The notes under the pieces were generated by a model that did not search any database, was not told the DNA's origin, and worked only from the letters and a program-made list of their open reading frames with translations. From Dendrocalamus latiflorus (Eukaryota; Streptophyta; Magnoliopsida; Poales; Poaceae): 64,000 nucleotides of DNA. The stretch lies in the NCBI GenBank assembly GCA_017311315.1, contig CM029647.1:4968576-5032575 (forward strand). The letters run 5' to 3'. This document shows positions 21,396-36,130 of this stretch, piece after piece. Each line of letters opens with the position of its first letter. The stretch's first letter is position 1. Made by a program: the position numbers and the translations under genes.

Positions 21396-22760
21396 GTTAA
21401 AGAAGAGGAGACGGATGGAGGGAGGTGTGTGGAGAACAAGTTGAATCGTTTGACAAATGGTGTGTTGGGATAGAGATGTGTGAGTAGTGGAAGAGATATG
21501 GACTAAGATATGGAGACACATGGTGCGATAAGGCACATTGACGGTGTAGTCAAAGGATGGCCCCATGGAATAAGGCCGATAGAGATCAAGTACAAAGATG
21601 ACGAAATTGCCTAGTTAGATTTCAGTGAGAAGTTCAATATCTAACTAAAGGCCTGTTTAGTTGCTTCTCATACTTTTCAAACTTTTGTGCCACAAATGTG
21701 GCATGCTAAAATTATTATTGTGGCCAAAACGTTCGCCACACTTATGATAAAAGAAGGTAAAAACAAATATCTTAGAATTAGGCTCCAACTTATTTTCTTA
21801 TAGTTGAAATCAGATAGTGGTTTAGTTTATGGGTTGGTGTAGTACCATAGCTAGATCTCAGCCTCGGCCAACCAAGTCAAGGGTCGTAAAACCAAATAAA
21901 AAAGCCAGAGGTAAACTCTGTTTTAAAAAGATGTGCACTTGCAAATACACAAATGAAACATAGGCTTATCTCTGGTCTTATCTAAAATAGTAAATTATTT
22001 TAATTTTATATAAGTATAGATAAATTTAAATGAGCTCATGTGAAGAAAAAAACTATACTATATATATGCACCAGTTTCTTCTTTTATGAGTTTAACCGGT
22101 TGTCTCCTCCCCTGTTGGCAAAATTGTGTCTGCCCGGGGGACCTGTAACAATAAGTAGAAATTTTCTATGGCATAGTTGATGGTATGCGGGCTGTGGGGC
22201 CATGCCAGTCATGGGCCACGGTACCCGGCTGTCGGCGAGCCGAGCGGGTGGTTCCACCGGGTGCATGTGAGTGCTCCTTCTTTTCTTTTTTTTCTTTTTC
22301 CCTCTCCTCTTTTTCTTATGTGGCTTCCTGGTTGGAGATTCTTGTCCCGTGCATTTGATTGGGGCAGCAAGATCTTTTACGTACTGTCTGGAAAGTTGCA
22401 TTTGTATCCTTTCCTCCTCCTTGTTCGAAAACATATCTAGATGTCTTGCTTTGGTGCGCAAGATCGAAAAAAGATGATGCAGGAGACTTAACACTTGGTC
22501 CGTGTCATATCTATTCTCTGTCAGTAAAAGAGGTATCAGATCTGCAAGCAAATATACTTGGTGTTGAAGATTTGGAAAAGGCTAGCTGGGTCGAAGGAGA
22601 AAGAAATGAAGGGGAACGTTTCCGTGTGTTTTGTTGATGAAATGTTTGGAAGTTGCCGCGAAAAAGTGTGGACACGTACAGTCTCACTCAATATTTGTTA
22701 TTTCATGCTTTTTAGTTGGTAGTCGGTGGACGTGCGTGCGACCATTGAACGAGCAATGTG
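21396..22760. other. No gene supported
   Basis: Short ORFs only, including a Lys-rich minus-strand frame (22084-22551) that arises from a tttcttttt tract near 22280-22320 and shows no domain. Bases 21655-21780 resemble part of a MITE (gcctgtttagttgcttctca) but lack a clear second terminus. Confidence 0.4.
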
Positions 22761-22900
22761 TGTTTGACGAAATCATTTCGAGTTTTACGAACACACAGGG
22801 ACTCGTAATTAATCAGATCTTGTATTTATGTGTTTGACGAAATCATTTCGAGTTTTACAAACACACATGGACTGGTAATTAATCAGATCTTGTATTCTTG
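22761..22900. repeat. 70 bp tandem duplication
   Basis: Two nearly identical units starting tgtttgacgaaatcatttcg and ending with aattaatcagatcttgtatt. Each contains the short palindrome gaaatcatttc. Few differences, so it is recent. Confidence 0.85.
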
Positions 22901-23485
22901 TGGATTCCATCTCATGTGTCAGCTAGCTAGCTAGCTGTTCATATCATCACTTCGGAATAGTGTTAAATAAGATCTAGCTAGGCCTATTTAGTCAATACCC
23001 TCGTAAATGTTTACTACTTGTGAAATACAATTGCAAAGGAGAAGAATTGTAAAATACCATTGCGAATGTCTAAAAATATGCAAAATACTATTGCCGTGAC
23101 GTTTTCTATCCATTTGCTACGTTAACCTTCTTTTTGTGAGAGAAGCATTCATAAATGACTGTTTTGCCTTTATGGCCTCTTCTTCTCTGTTTAACTGAGA
23201 GAACTGGCGATTGGGTCCAAGGAATCGTCTTTTCAAGACGGGGTCTACTAATCGATTGTAGTACATACTGCAGCGACTTCATTTATATCGGCTAAAATCG
23301 TACGCAAGTGTCTTTCTCTCTATAAACTTCTCTACAAGCTGTTACTATTGATAAATCAAAATCAAAAGTCTATATGAACAGGCCCACGGTATAAGAGTAA
23401 CATCTTTTTTTTTTTGCATATTGTGCAAGTTTATGTGCTACCATATTCCAATCTTTTTTTTAGACCACATATGTTTCAATCTTAA
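22901..23485. other. No gene supported
   Basis: Includes 23235-23350 (ggggtctactaatcgattgt and gtacatactgcag), which recurs in variant form near 48000-48065 and so is part of a dispersed repeat. Confidence 0.4.
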
Positions 23486-23590
23486 GAGGACATCCGTATG
23501 GCCTAGTGGTAAAACACAAGGCTGTGGACTTGTGGTCATTGATGTCTTGGGTTTAAGTACCTGCTCTCTCTTATCAAAAAAAAAAGTACC
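23486..23590 (+). mobile_element. tRNA-derived SINE head
   Basis: A pol III A box, TGGCCTAGTGG (23499-23509), and a B-box-like GGGTTTAAGTACC (23549-23561) lie 40 bp apart, with the head catccgtatggcctagtggt typical of grass SINEs. The 3' part is short and ends in T/A runs. It cannot fold as a functional tRNA. Confidence 0.55.
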
Positions 23591-24480
23591 TGCTCTCTTT
23601 CTTTCTTTAAATCAAAGACATGTAGTTCCCTCCTGTCTATTCTTGTACTCTCTTCACCTTTACGAACCTGGTTGGCACTACCTCCGTGGCAGGGTTATGA
23701 GTTTCCTCAAAAAGTGCAAATATCTTGGATATATCAACTCGGCGTTGTAGATCCAAAAGAGGAAAAGAGATATAGAAGGCGAAAAAAATCCTTCATGTCG
23801 ATCCTCGTTTGGATGTGCTGGAATCGGAGTGAATCTCGGCACATCCTACAATTTCAAGTAAATTACCCTGGATGGGCTGAGATTCGATACAATCATGGCT
23901 CATAGAAATTACGATGATACAACATACTTAAGATATTAAATATTTGGTTTAAATTTATGGAGATGAAGGACAGAATAGCTTGGGCTTACAATATTGGGTC
24001 AATCTTAGCCAGTTACATAAGCTCGAAATATAGGATATATGCTAGTAGAAATTAAGCTGAGCGAGGGGCTTTCGTGTCAGATTGGTTGGGCCAGAGCATT
24101 GCTTTATTGTAGGATCAAGAATAACCGACTAGAGAGAGTGAATAGGAAGTCTAAATTTTTCGCTCTTAAGTTCAACAATTTTAATCACAATGAACAATAT
24201 ATGAACCTAACACAAGTCAAGAACAAATTCTCTAAATATTCTACAACACCACAAAGTTAAGTCTCTACCAAATACAATTCTTAGCTACATAAGATATTAA
24301 TTCAATTAAATTAAATTCAATTTGTAGCTAAGAATATAAATGTGGAAGAGTAAAGACAAGTGATAACCACAATTGGAGACACGCAATGTTTTTCGTAGTA
24401 TCGAAGACTCTCACTACTCTTCACTAGTCCATGTTGAGGTAAAGTCCAAATGAATTGGACTTGTTCTACGAATTAAGCCT
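23591..24480. other. No gene supported
   Basis: A/T-rich, short ORFs only. Bases 24270-24335 form a small hairpin (attcttagctaca with tgtagctaagaat). Confidence 0.4.
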
Positions 24481-24545
24481 AAAGACCTTAATCCACTAGG
24501 GTTTCTCTTTCTCCGTTCCAGACAGCGGCGGAGCGCTCGATAGGG

Positions 24546-24571
24546 CAAGCCCTGGCTTGAGCCAGGGCTTG
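24546..24571. repeat. 12 bp-arm perfect hairpin
   Basis: caagccctggct, two centre bases, then agccagggcttg; it stands just before the CT-rich array. Confidence 0.6.
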
Positions 24572-24579
24572 ATTTTCCA

Positions 24580-24905
24580 CAGCTCCGCTCCACCCGCCGC
24601 CTCCCCCTCGCCCCTCTCGCCGCCTCCCCCTTGCGGGCCTCGCCCCTCTCGCCGCCTCCCCTCGCGGGCCTCGCCCCTCTCGCCGCCTCCGCTCCACCCG
24701 CCGCCTCCCCCTCGCCCCTCTCGCTGCCTCCCCCTCGCGGGTCTCGCCCCTCTCGCTGCCTCCGCTCCACCCGCCGCCTCCCCCTCGCCCCTCTCGCCGC
24801 CTCCGCTCCACCCGCCGCCTCCCCCTCGCCCCTCTCGCCACCTCCGCTCCACCCGCCGCCTCCCCCTCGCCCCTCTCGCCGCCTCCGCTCCACCCGCCGC
24901 CGCCC
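24580..24905. repeat. CT/GC-rich minisatellite
   Basis: Repeats of ccgctccacccgccgcctcc and ccctcgcccctctcgccg in units of about 40-66 bp. Both strands stay open and give Arg/Gly or Pro/Ser repeat peptides with no known domain. The following 24906-25260 is GC-rich and could be a former 5' exon, but no gene model can be closed. Confidence 0.75.
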
Positions 24906-25560
24906 TCGACTTCGCCGACCCAGCCGCCGCCGAGGAGACCGACCCACCGGAGCCGAACCAGCAGGAGAGGAAGGGGCAGCCACCGGCCTGGGCGTAGCCG
25001 GCGGCGGGCGGCGGGCGGGCGGCAGCCACCGGCGACCGGCGCGCAGGTATAGATCCGCCCCACCTCATTTTTTTCTCATCCTCCGCAACTGGTTCCAGCG
25101 ATGGCGAGCACCACACCGGTCACCACTCACAATCGGTGTCAGGTATCTTCACAACTTCTTGAAGAGATCGCCACGTAACCCTCCTTCAAGCCGTCTAGGT
25201 ATCGACAAACGCCAAGAGTAACAAATCACGGGCTTTACTTGAAGGAATAACCAATGCATGAGCCACGCCTTACATATTTACAGCCCAATTTTACTCTATC
25301 CGACTCTGAATGGGAGATAAAAGTATGTGTTGCTTCGATTAGGACTTTGAGTAGGAGATAAAGTAATTTGTTTGCTTCGATTACTTCGAAAGTTCCTCCT
25401 ATATATGCTTCCTTGGCGAGTACGTACGAATTACTTTCGATTGGAGCACTAGCTAGCTACATCTTGAACCGCATGGGGACGTACTCCTTGACGCACGTAC
25501 CCACGGCCAAACAAAGAATAACAAACGTTCCATTAATTCTCCATATCTGTAAATACGTAG

Positions 25561-25817
25561 CCCCGATCGTTTCAGCTTCGGCTTCTGGTTTATTTTTCAC
25601 TATTCCTAAATTTCATCTTTTTCTGAATTTTTTTTGATTTTTTGAGTTTTTTACCGGTTCTTTTTTCCCTGTATTCGTTTGCATTATACGTGATGGGCTA
25701 ACCTATTTTTTAAATTTTTAAAATTATTTCTACCAAATAAGCCACCTTCAGCTACAGTGTAATTTCAGCCAGCTACAGTAAAATAAGCCATAAGATACAG
25801 CCCAACCGATCACCACC
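25561..25817 (-). mobile_element. MITE of the copy-A family, inverted
   Basis: Ends near caaccgatcaccacc; contains the inverse of the family core (cgtgatgggctaacc, cagctacagtgtaat) found at 15686-15973. Termini are degenerate. Confidence 0.65.
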
Positions 25818-26377
25818 ATATCTCTATGGCACATACATACATGTATACTTTTTCTTAGGAAAGGCGCGTGTATGCTTGCCTCATGCATGCATGAAATGCT
25901 TGATAAGCAAAAACTTTGTGTAGTTACCTTGGTAAAACTGCGCACTTGCTGTAAATCATACTGTATATACCGGCCGCCCCACCAGTACATGGGTCCGGAA
26001 TGATTTATGGATGACTTATACTTGTACTGTTTATAGTAATTAGTTTTTAAATGGTACATTTTTAAGACGGAGTTAATAGGAAGATTGTGTAAAAGGTGTA
26101 CTGAGTTCAGCATTATTAACTAAAATTACATATAACTATTTTTCTATATATATTATCTCTTATAAATAATTAAAATTTAAATATTTAAACAATAACCCAC
26201 TAGCATCACCGACCTGGTTCACCGCTGGGAACGACTTCTCGATCCATCGATCTGCAGTAAGCATTCATTATCAGGCATCACATTTTCCAAATCGAGGACA
26301 GCGAAGCAGTGGGTGGCCAGGGTTTTTTTTTACTCTCCAGGCATGAGCAGTTTGCACCTGACGACATACTTAGTCCC

Positions 26378-26648
26378 GCTAGTTTTAGTTTGAGCTTCTG
26401 ACTTCTGATTTATTTTTTATTATTTTTAAATTTTATCTTTTTTCTGACTTTTTAGCTTTTTTGCTGGTTCTTTTTTTTCATATTCATTTGTATAGTTATG
26501 ATAGGCTAACTTGTTTTTTCTATTTTAATTTTTTTAATATTTAGTTACGCTAAATAAGCCACCACCAGTTATAGTGTAATTTTAGTCAGCTACAGTGTAA
26601 TATCAGCCATAAGTCAGCTTATTTCAGTTTAATCGAGCGACACCTAAA
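26378..26648 (-). mobile_element. Diverged MITE of the copy-A family, inverted
   Basis: Keeps gataggctaac, cagctacagtgtaat and ccgg-less variants of the A-rich core; termini are worn. Confidence 0.5.
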
Positions 26649-26847
26649 TGTTGAGTAGATTACGCCGTCAGAAAATACTTTAATACTACTGTACGGTATA
26701 GATCTCTCATTTTATTTTCCTTAATCTGAGTGTAGCCACAATACTTAAATATCCGCCATCTAACAACCCTTAGACAAACAATACCCATAGATTTTGACTG
26801 AGGAAAAAAAGAGAACTTGAGATGTATATATATAAATATAGGTATAG

Positions 26848-27059
26848 TGGTGATTATTTCGGCTTTTAAGCTCGATTTTCTAATTTTTTCCTGTTGTGGT
26901 TTGTTCCTTGTAACCGTTATTAGTTTTTCAGCGTAATTAAATTTAAAAAATAAAAAATATTATATTATCATAGATAATACAAGAGAAAAATACAAAAAAT
27001 AACCCAAAAATAGTCAAAATATTAAGAAGCTAAAAGTGGGAAGCTAAAGCTTTAAAATC
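26848..27059 (+). mobile_element. Diverged MITE of the copy-A family
   Basis: tggtgattatttcggctttt at the left, an A-rich core with cgtaattaaatttaaaaaa, and gaagctaaagctttaaaatc at the right. The poorest copy of the set. Confidence 0.4.
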
Positions 27060-27412
27060 CCACGTCACGGCATTATGGCAAGCTAGAGCTAGCGCATGAC
27101 CATGAGCACCATGACCAAAAGGCAAAACCACTAGCAGGGAGGTAGGGAGAGGAGAGAATCCCTTTCCTCACATGACTCAACTTTCCCATCACATCAATCG
27201 ATCGATCGATCAATCGATCCCTCCTCTCCCTGCGAAAAGTTGCACCCCAGAGGTATACACAAATAGTGCTACTTTGTCCTGTGACCTCGGCTTTTGGGCA
27301 GGCAGGCATTGGATGGCACCTCCTCTCCTGTAGACCCACCCGGCAGCATGCCTATCATGGAAAGCTGGCAGTCGGTTCTTTAAAAATATAATTAAGGGTT
27401 TATAGTTGTGAT

Positions 27413-28946
27413 CAGTGACGGATTTACTAGGTTAAATTTACTGATGTCCACCTACCCTCGGGCGGAGAGGAGGTACTTCCTAACTCCATAGCTCCGGCTA
27501 GAGCGTCATCGGCCGGCCACCGCCACCCATGCGCCATGCCTGCCGCCTTGTCGGCCTGAGGCTGAGGGAGTAACCGAGTCACTATGAGGCCCATGACGCT
27601 ATGCACAGATGAACTTGGGCCAACAGAAAAGCAGCAAAGAGCGAAGGCCAAAGCGGCAAAGCTCACAAAAACAGTAAAACGAAGTCCACATGTGCAAATC
27701 GATGGCTAGATCTAATTCGCCGATTTGGTAACACCGTAGCAGCAACATCAACACAATAATCATTCAATTTCATCCCCTTACCCTTCTCCTCATGGTTGGC
27801 GACGGGTGACGGGCGGCGTTGGCGACGAGCGAGTGGCATGAGGGCGTGACCAATATTCTTGTGCGGCGCCAACGAAAGGTGGTGGTCAGGCGATGGGCCG
27901 GTGGGGGCGTGGGGCGCCAGATCTGGAGCGGGAGATGGGGAGAGCCGGCTCGGTCGCCGTAGCACCGCCGGTCGCTGCCTCGCTGAGAGGGAGCCAGGGA
28001 GCCATCGGCCGCCCAGCCCACCAGCGCCGTGTGAGGCAGTGAGGTGAGGGAGTCAGGGAGGAGGTCTCTCCGAGGCTAGGACGGACCAAGGGGCCAATCG
28101 ACCAGGGGGAGGCCGACTGCCGGAGCTCGGAGGAGGCGAGGTCGTCGAGGTGCAATCGTGGGCCGTCTGCGGTCTGCCCAAGACTGGGAGTGGCAAGTGG
28201 CAAAGATTGGATCTGGTCTGGTCATCTAGAGTATTTGGGGGCAGTTGGCCGTGGTGAAGGCAGTAAGTGGATGTGGATTGTGGAATGAGTCAATGGGGTA
28301 TCCTTTAGTTATTTATGTATTATGTTATTATGTATAATGTATGTTATTATGTATAGTGTATTTGCTTCAGTATTTCACTATTTAGACTTCATTATTCATG
28401 TATTAATGGTCTCCTTGACACTTGACAGCAATACAAATTCCTGGTGTGGAGTTGGCAATAAATATCATCAAGACAGATTTATGCAATAGGGTAGCGGATA
28501 AGTGGTTCAGTGACTTATGATATGCTAGACTGATGAGAGATTTTTAGAAGCCTTGATGATGATATAATCAAAAAATGCTTTGAAAGCATGAAATCTCGTA
28601 GAATACTATTGCCACATACTTGAACTATTAGTACTCAATCCTAGCTAGAGATATGTTTTATCCTCTTTTTCAATCTTTATGACTGTTCATAATTTCTGAT
28701 TTTATTACTAAGTTTGCTAATTTTGGTGTACAAATATCTGTTTACATATATTTACGGGCTTTAGGAGGCACATTACCTATTACCAAGGTACAATCCTTGA
28801 TGTATTTTGTATTTTTACTATGCCCTTGTCTTAATTATGTATGATCTTATATTGCAAAAGATAGTTTGATTTATGTTTAGTTTGTTTATCTTTTGTTAGT
28901 CATGTTCCGCTAGCACCCCTAAAATTAGGTCCTGGTTCCTTCACTG
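27413..28946 (+). mobile_element. hAT deletion derivative
   Basis: Termini CAGTGACGGA (left) and TCCTTCACTG (right; inverse CAGTGAAGGA) form a hAT-type TIR. The flanking 8 bp are gttgtgat and gttgtgtc, a target duplication with two changes. The inside holds a GC-rich leader and the C-terminal fossil of a hAT transposase at 28436-28617. The GC-rich ORFs at 27427-28203 have no recognised domain. Confidence 0.75.
28436..28617 (+). pseudogene. hAT transposase C-terminal fossil
   Basis: VELAINIIKTDLCNRVADKW followed by FSDL, then stops; after a shift, SLDDDIIKKCFESMKSRR and ILLP. This resembles the end of TTF-type zinc finger/hAT transposases (family pattern: KTDLCN..D.W..D..., then D.I...F..MK.RR..LP). 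Badly broken. Confidence 0.6.
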
Positions 28947-30467
<1,521 letters not shown>

Positions 30468-30534
30468 GGTGGTGATCGGTTCGGCTGAAAGCCTCATGGC
30501 TTATGGCTGAAAACACTCACTACCAGAAACTGGA

Positions 30535-30765
30535 GATTTCGTGAGTGGAACAATTTTTCGTGAGAGTTAAAAACACACTCTCATGAAATTAATATTTTTC
30601 ATGAAGGTGATGTAAATCCCGCCACGAAAACTCATTTTCATGAGAGTGATTCACACACCGCCCCGAAAATGGTAATTTTCATGATGGTGTTGGATAACCC
30701 GCCATGAAATATACTCATTAGCATGAGAGTTATTGTAAACTCTCATGAAAATTATTGTGCACGCA
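30535..30765. repeat. Left subterminal repeats of the CACTA
   Basis: Short direct and inverted copies of tttc(a/g)tgagagt and catgaaaat, matching those near the right end. In CACTA elements such motifs bind the second transposon protein. Confidence 0.85.
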
Positions 30766-32119
30766 CCGCTACTCCTTGTTTCGGTGGGAAAAAAATCATC
30801 GCGCCACAGCCCGCGCTTTATTCGGCGTTCGCGCCTAGGAAGAAAAAGGCCCGCGGCCGCGCCCCGTTTTTTTTGGCCCAAAAAAAACCTGCGTGAGACT
30901 CCCCAGCCCGACACCCCCAACCCTAGATCCTCCCCAGCGCCAGACTCAATCGCGCCGCACCCGCGTCCGCGTGAGCCCCCAATCGCGCCCCCGCCGCCCA
31001 TGGCCGTAGCGCCCCCGCCGCCGGCGGCCTAGCCGGGAGCCACGCCGTCCGCTCCGGCCGCCGCCGCCGCCCTAGGCGGGAGCCCCGCCACCTCTCTCTG
31101 GCCGTCGCCGCCCTAGCTCCATCCCCTGCGCGCCACCTCTCTCAGGCCGCCGCCGCCCTAGGTCCGTGTTCGGGACACCGCCGCCTCTCAGGACGCCGCC
31201 GCCTCTCCGGCCCTCTCCCTGCCGCCTCTCAAGCCGCCGCCGCCCTAGGCCCGAGCTCCGCCACCTCTCAGGCCGTCACCGCCCTAGCTCCATCCCCTGC
31301 GCGCCACCTCTCTCAGGCCGCCGCCGCCCTAGGTCCGTGTTCGGGACACCGCCGCCTCTCAGGACGCCGCCGCCTCTCCGGCCCTCTCCCTGCCGCCTCT
31401 CAAGCCGCCGCCGCCCTAGGCCCGAGCTCCGCCACCTCTCAGTCCGCCGGCGCCCTGGATCCAGCCGCCGTCCCTCAGGCCGGCCTCCGTCGGAGCTTTG
31501 AGAAGAAGGCAGCAGCGACGCCGAGCTAGGCTTGGAGGTGAACGCAGTAGTGACGCCGAGCCGAGCTTGGAGGAGACAGGGTCCTGCCTTGCGCCGATCT
31601 GCGCTTCCTGCTTCCAATCGGAGTGAGGTAATAAAGCTTCATCTTTCCCCCCAAATTTTCTGTGCTGTGCTCTACCCATATGAGGATGCTTGATGCATGT
31701 CACACTGTGTTTTGCTTAGTGTTGCACTGAACTTAATCGGGAGTATATAAACTATGTTGTGTCTAGTGTTAATTTTGCAAGATCTGGTACTGAATGCAAC
31801 ATTTGCCTCACATATGAACTTAACTGACGCTATGCTGTGTTCATTATCAATTTTGCATTGATCCATATATACTGAGAATCAAGTTTTCTGTTCTATGTAT
31901 ATTAGAATATCATGCCCTGATGTTCGATTGTATGGTGAATCTGTAGAAAAATAATGTTGTTTATGGTTGGCTGCTGTGTATATGCAAACATCATGGTTTG
32001 ATTGTATTGGATTGTTTGGTAAATCTGTAGAAAATAGTGTTGTTCTTTGTTTGATAGCCGTGTGAATTTGTTGTGTATCTAAAATCAGTGTTTTTTTTAA
32101 TAAAAACAGAACAAAAAGA
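30766..32119 (+). promoter_or_regulatory. Promoter and GC-rich leader of the transposase gene
   Basis: A CG-rich zone (30780-31620) of ccgccgccgcc words contains a tandem duplication of 171 bp (31111-31281 and 31282 to about 31450, both starting ccctagctcc). It ends with a possible 5' UTR splice donor near 31627 (GTGAGGTAATAA context). AT-rich DNA to the ATG at 32120 could be a 5' UTR intron. The ORFs within it are low in complexity. Confidence 0.5.
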
Positions 32120-35100
32120 ATGGCGGAACGTGAGTGGATGTACACTGGTTGGTCTCGTACACAGCCCCCCTCTAATGATTGGATAGACAACACCAACCAG
32201 TTTTTGGATCGTGCCTTCTCTATGCCTAATCTAGTTGAAGATGGCACCATTAAGTGTCCTTGCGCAGTATGTCGCAATTGTGTTAGGCACAAAAGGTTTA
32301 CGGTAGAGATGCACTTGTGTAGAGTTGGCTTTAAGGAAGACTACAGAATATGGACAGCACATGGTGAGGGACTTGACAGTACCTATGTTGAAGGTGGACA
32401 TGATGAGAATTTTGCTGAAACTGACCACATGGATGAAATGTTAGCTAGCCTAGTTGGTGACCATCCACCACCAATTGATGAGCAGCCACCTGCCTATGCT
32501 CGAGCTTTTTATAGGATGGTACAAAACGTTGATCAATTAGTACATGAGAATACATCACACTCATCCCTATCTGGTATGGCACGCCTGCTAGCATTGAAAG
32601 CACAGTATAACATGTCAATTGCACACTTTGAGGCAAACTTAGAATTAATCCATGAACTATTGCCTCCAGAATCTAAGTTGCCCAAGGACTTCTATCAGTC
32701 AAAGAAGCTATTTGAGGGTCTTGGTATGGCATATGTCAAAATTGATGTTTGTTATAATAACTGCATGCTTTACTACAAAGATAATCAAAGTAAAGACAAG
32801 TGTGATGTTTGTGGTATGTCTCGCTATGAAGAAGGTAATAGCCGAGTGCCACGTAAAGTGTTGCGGTACCTTCCCATCACAGATAGGCTGCAGAGGTTAT
32901 ATTTGCATAAGAACACGGCAAAGCTATTGCGGTCTCACAAGCCATGCACTTCCGGCAAAATGGTGCACCCTTGTGATGGAGAAGCGTGGCCAAAGTTTGA
33001 CGAAGACTTTCCAGCCTTTGCTAGTGACCCTAGAAATGTGCGTCTTGCTTTTGCAACAGATGGTTTTACCCCCTTTGGTTTCATGGCAGCACCGTACTCT
33101 TGTTGGCCAGTGTTTGTTACCCCATTGAATTTTCCACCATGCACAATCATGAAATCAGAGTACATATTTCTTTCCCTTGTGATCCCAGGTCCTGAACATC
33201 CTGGAAAGAAACTAGGCATTCTAATGCAACCTTTAATTGATGAATTAGTGAGTTTGTGGGAAGGGGTAGACACTTGGGATGCTTCACTCAAGAAAACTTT
33301 TAAAATGCGAGCAGCCTATCTATGGTCAGTCCATGATTTCCCTGCTTATGGCAACTTTGCTGGATGGAGCACACATGGTAGGCTTGCATGTCCAGTGTGC
33401 TTAAGTGATAGTAAGGCATTTACACTTCGTCATGGTCACAAGGCTTGCTGGTTTGATTGCCATAGACGTTTCTTACCTATAGACCATGAATTCAGATTCC
33501 AAAATAATGCATTTCGTAAGGACACAGTGGTTCTTGATGAGGCTCCAAGGCTTTTAACAGGGGAGGAAATCTTTGCCCAAATGAGCAAATTCGTAGGTGA
33601 CAAGAAAAACTATGGTACATTGCACAATTGGACCCATGTTTGTGGCCTTTGGCAACTTCCATATTTTCATAAATTGTTGCTGCCACACAACATTGATGTG
33701 ATGCATAATGAGAGAAATGTAGCTGAAGTTATATGGAATACTTGCTTTGATGTACCAGACAAGACTAAGGATAATGCCAAGGCAAGGAAAGATTTAGCTG
33801 ATATTTGCAATCGTCCATCACAACATTTGAGGTTGAAGGCAAATGGGAAGTGGGACAGGCCACGAGCCCCATTTTGCATTGATAAGGATGACAAGCAAAA
33901 AATTCTTAAATGGTTTCAAGAACTTAAGTTTCCTGATGGCTACGCAGCCAACATTAGAAGAGGGGTTAACTTGTTACAAAAGAAGATCTTAGGCCTAAAG
34001 AGCCATGATTACCACATATTCATGGAGCGCTTACTCCCTGTTGCATTCCGTGGATTTCTTCCGAATAGCATATGGTTGTGTTTGGCTGAGCTTAGCTTTC
34101 TATATAGGCAATTGTGTGCCAAAGAGTTGAGCAAGGATACCGTATGTTCATTAGAGCAGCAAGTTGTTGTTCTTATTTGCAAACTGGAGAAGATATTTCC
34201 TCCTGGTTTCTTCAATCCTATGCAACATCTAATAATCCATCTTCCTCGTGAGGCTCGACTAGGAGGCCCTGTGCAATCCCGTTGGAATTATCCATATGAG
34301 AGGTAAAAAACATAACTTGCTGTACTAAGTCTTTAGCAAAAATAACCTTCTCTTAATGCTTTATTCGGTTCATGTAGGAAAATCCAAAAACTTAAAGCCA
34401 GAGTACAAAATAAGGCACGTGTTGAGGGCTGCATTGTTGAGGCTCAATTAGTCGAGGAGGCAACAAATTTCCTCACTCTCTTTTTTAGGTCCCAAGCTCG
34501 GTCAATTAGAAACAAGATTCCTCGCTATGATGATGGTGCTGCTACCTTCAAAAGTTCATGCGACCTTGGACTTTTTCAAGTCCCTGGCCGTTACATGAGC
34601 CCTCGGGGTGTTCATGAGCTGCCAAAAGAGAAGTATGAGGCTGCTTTTTTATACATTTTGACAAACATGCCGGAGATGGATGAATTCTTCGAGTACGTGC
34701 ATGTTCAACCTTGAGTCCTAGTATATTTTGTATCTAGTTTGTTGACAATTGCTAACTTATTTTTGGCCCCTTAGAAAATTTGATAAGGAACATTGGAAGA
34801 GTCGAAGTAGAGCAAGACCTGACCAGCTCCGCGAGTTAAGGTTGAAAGGATGGAAAAACAGCCGTGGGCAGCATGGTCCTAACTTCTTTGATTGGTTCAA
34901 AGAAGAAGTAATGCTGCTGAATACTCCTAATTCACATTAACTTAATGTATTAACTTTGTATACTCCTAAAACTAACACACTGTTACTACTGTGGACATGC
35001 AGTGCTTGCAGAATCCTACTATTGATAGTGCGTTGCGTCAAATATCATTTGGTTTTCGCAGAATGGTAACCAGCTATGGGGTTTACGATGTGAATGGGTA

Positions 35101-35785
35101 TAGATTTCGTTCGGAAGAGTATGAAAGAACAAAACCCAGATTAACCACAGTTAATAGCGGAGTTTGTGTGCCCTGTATTGATGAAAATGACAACGAGTTG
35201 GAGTATCATGGTATTATTAAGGACATCATAAAAATAAAATGGGAAGGACACTTGCAGCTAGAGATGGTGTTGTTTGATTGTTGCTGGTTTGATCCCACAC
35301 CAAATGGAACAAGGCGTACTGAAAATTTAGGATTGGTGGAGATCAAGCATTCTTCTAGACTTGCAGTGTTTGAACCATTTGTAATGGCGAGTCAAGTTAA
35401 ACTAGTCTATTATTTGCCTTATGCATGCAATGACAAATCTGATCTAATGGATTGGTGGGTTGTATATATTGTGTCTCCACGGAACTATATTCCGGCGAAT
35501 GACACCAATGATGACTCAGATCCTCCTAATGGGCCAACAGAAGTGTCGTTCTATCAAGAGGATGGGCTGTCAGGCTCTTTTGTCATTGATTTAGGGGCCG
35601 ACCTAGACAACATAGTTCCAGTTGTCTCTGATGAGATAACCAATCCAGCTGATCTCGAATTTTTGGCCGAATTGAATATTGAAGGTCAAGATGAAGATAG
35701 GGATGATCTGGAGACTGATGGAGATGGAGAAGATGACCAAGATGATCTGCCTGAATATGCACCTAATGACCCAGATGATTTTTAG
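32120..35785 (+). CDS. CACTA transposase, TNP2 type (4 exons)
   Basis: Exons 32120-34302, 34378-34692, 34775-34907 and 35003-35785, all GT..AG, give 1137 aa without a stop. The N-terminus holds a transposase-associated domain (REWMYTGWS, then CPCAVCRNC near residue 50). The Transposase_21 core follows: DKCDVCGMSRYEEG, FATDGFTPFG (D314), HDFPAYGNFAGWSTHGRLAC (D406, with CPVC after it) and HNIDVMHNERNVAE (D526). Those three Asp are the likely catalytic candidates. A DUF4218-like region (residues about 640-760, PVQSRWNYPYERKIQKLKAR) and a DUF4216-like C-terminus (YDVNGYRFRS, WFDP) end in an acidic tail. The enzyme would cut at the CACTA ends. Exon 4 could also start at 35012; both choices keep frame. 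Confidence 0.88.
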
Positions 35786-36130
35786 ATTATTGTTTTCTTC
35801 AAATAAATTTGGTTGTACTACTAAGTGTACTGCTCCTAGGGACCTATTGCTAGAAGTAATGTACTGCTGAATGTGTACTACCTCTGCTAGAAGTTATATG
35901 TGTTGCTGAATGCATTATCATCTAACATTCAGTTTTCATTTATTGTATTTGTGTTGTTCCTCTAAAATATGTGCTCTTTTCATATACCATTCAGGTTTCA
36001 TTATTTGTATTTGTGTTGTTCCTATAAAATATGTGCTCTTTTCATCTAACATTCAGGTTTCATTTATTGTATTTGTGTTGTTCCTCTAAAATATGTGCTC
36101 TTTAATCTACATTTCGTAATAATGCAGGAC

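Noticed and set aside
22084..22551. 155 aa Lys-rich minus-strand ORF
   Set aside because: The Lys run comes from a T-rich tract; no known domain or conserved neighbour.
23486..23590. A functional tRNA gene
   Set aside because: A and B boxes are present, but no acceptor stem or cloverleaf can be drawn; it fits a SINE head.
24414..25221. Arg/Gly- and Pro-rich ORFs of about 150-206 aa
   Set aside because: They translate a GC-rich minisatellite on both strands.
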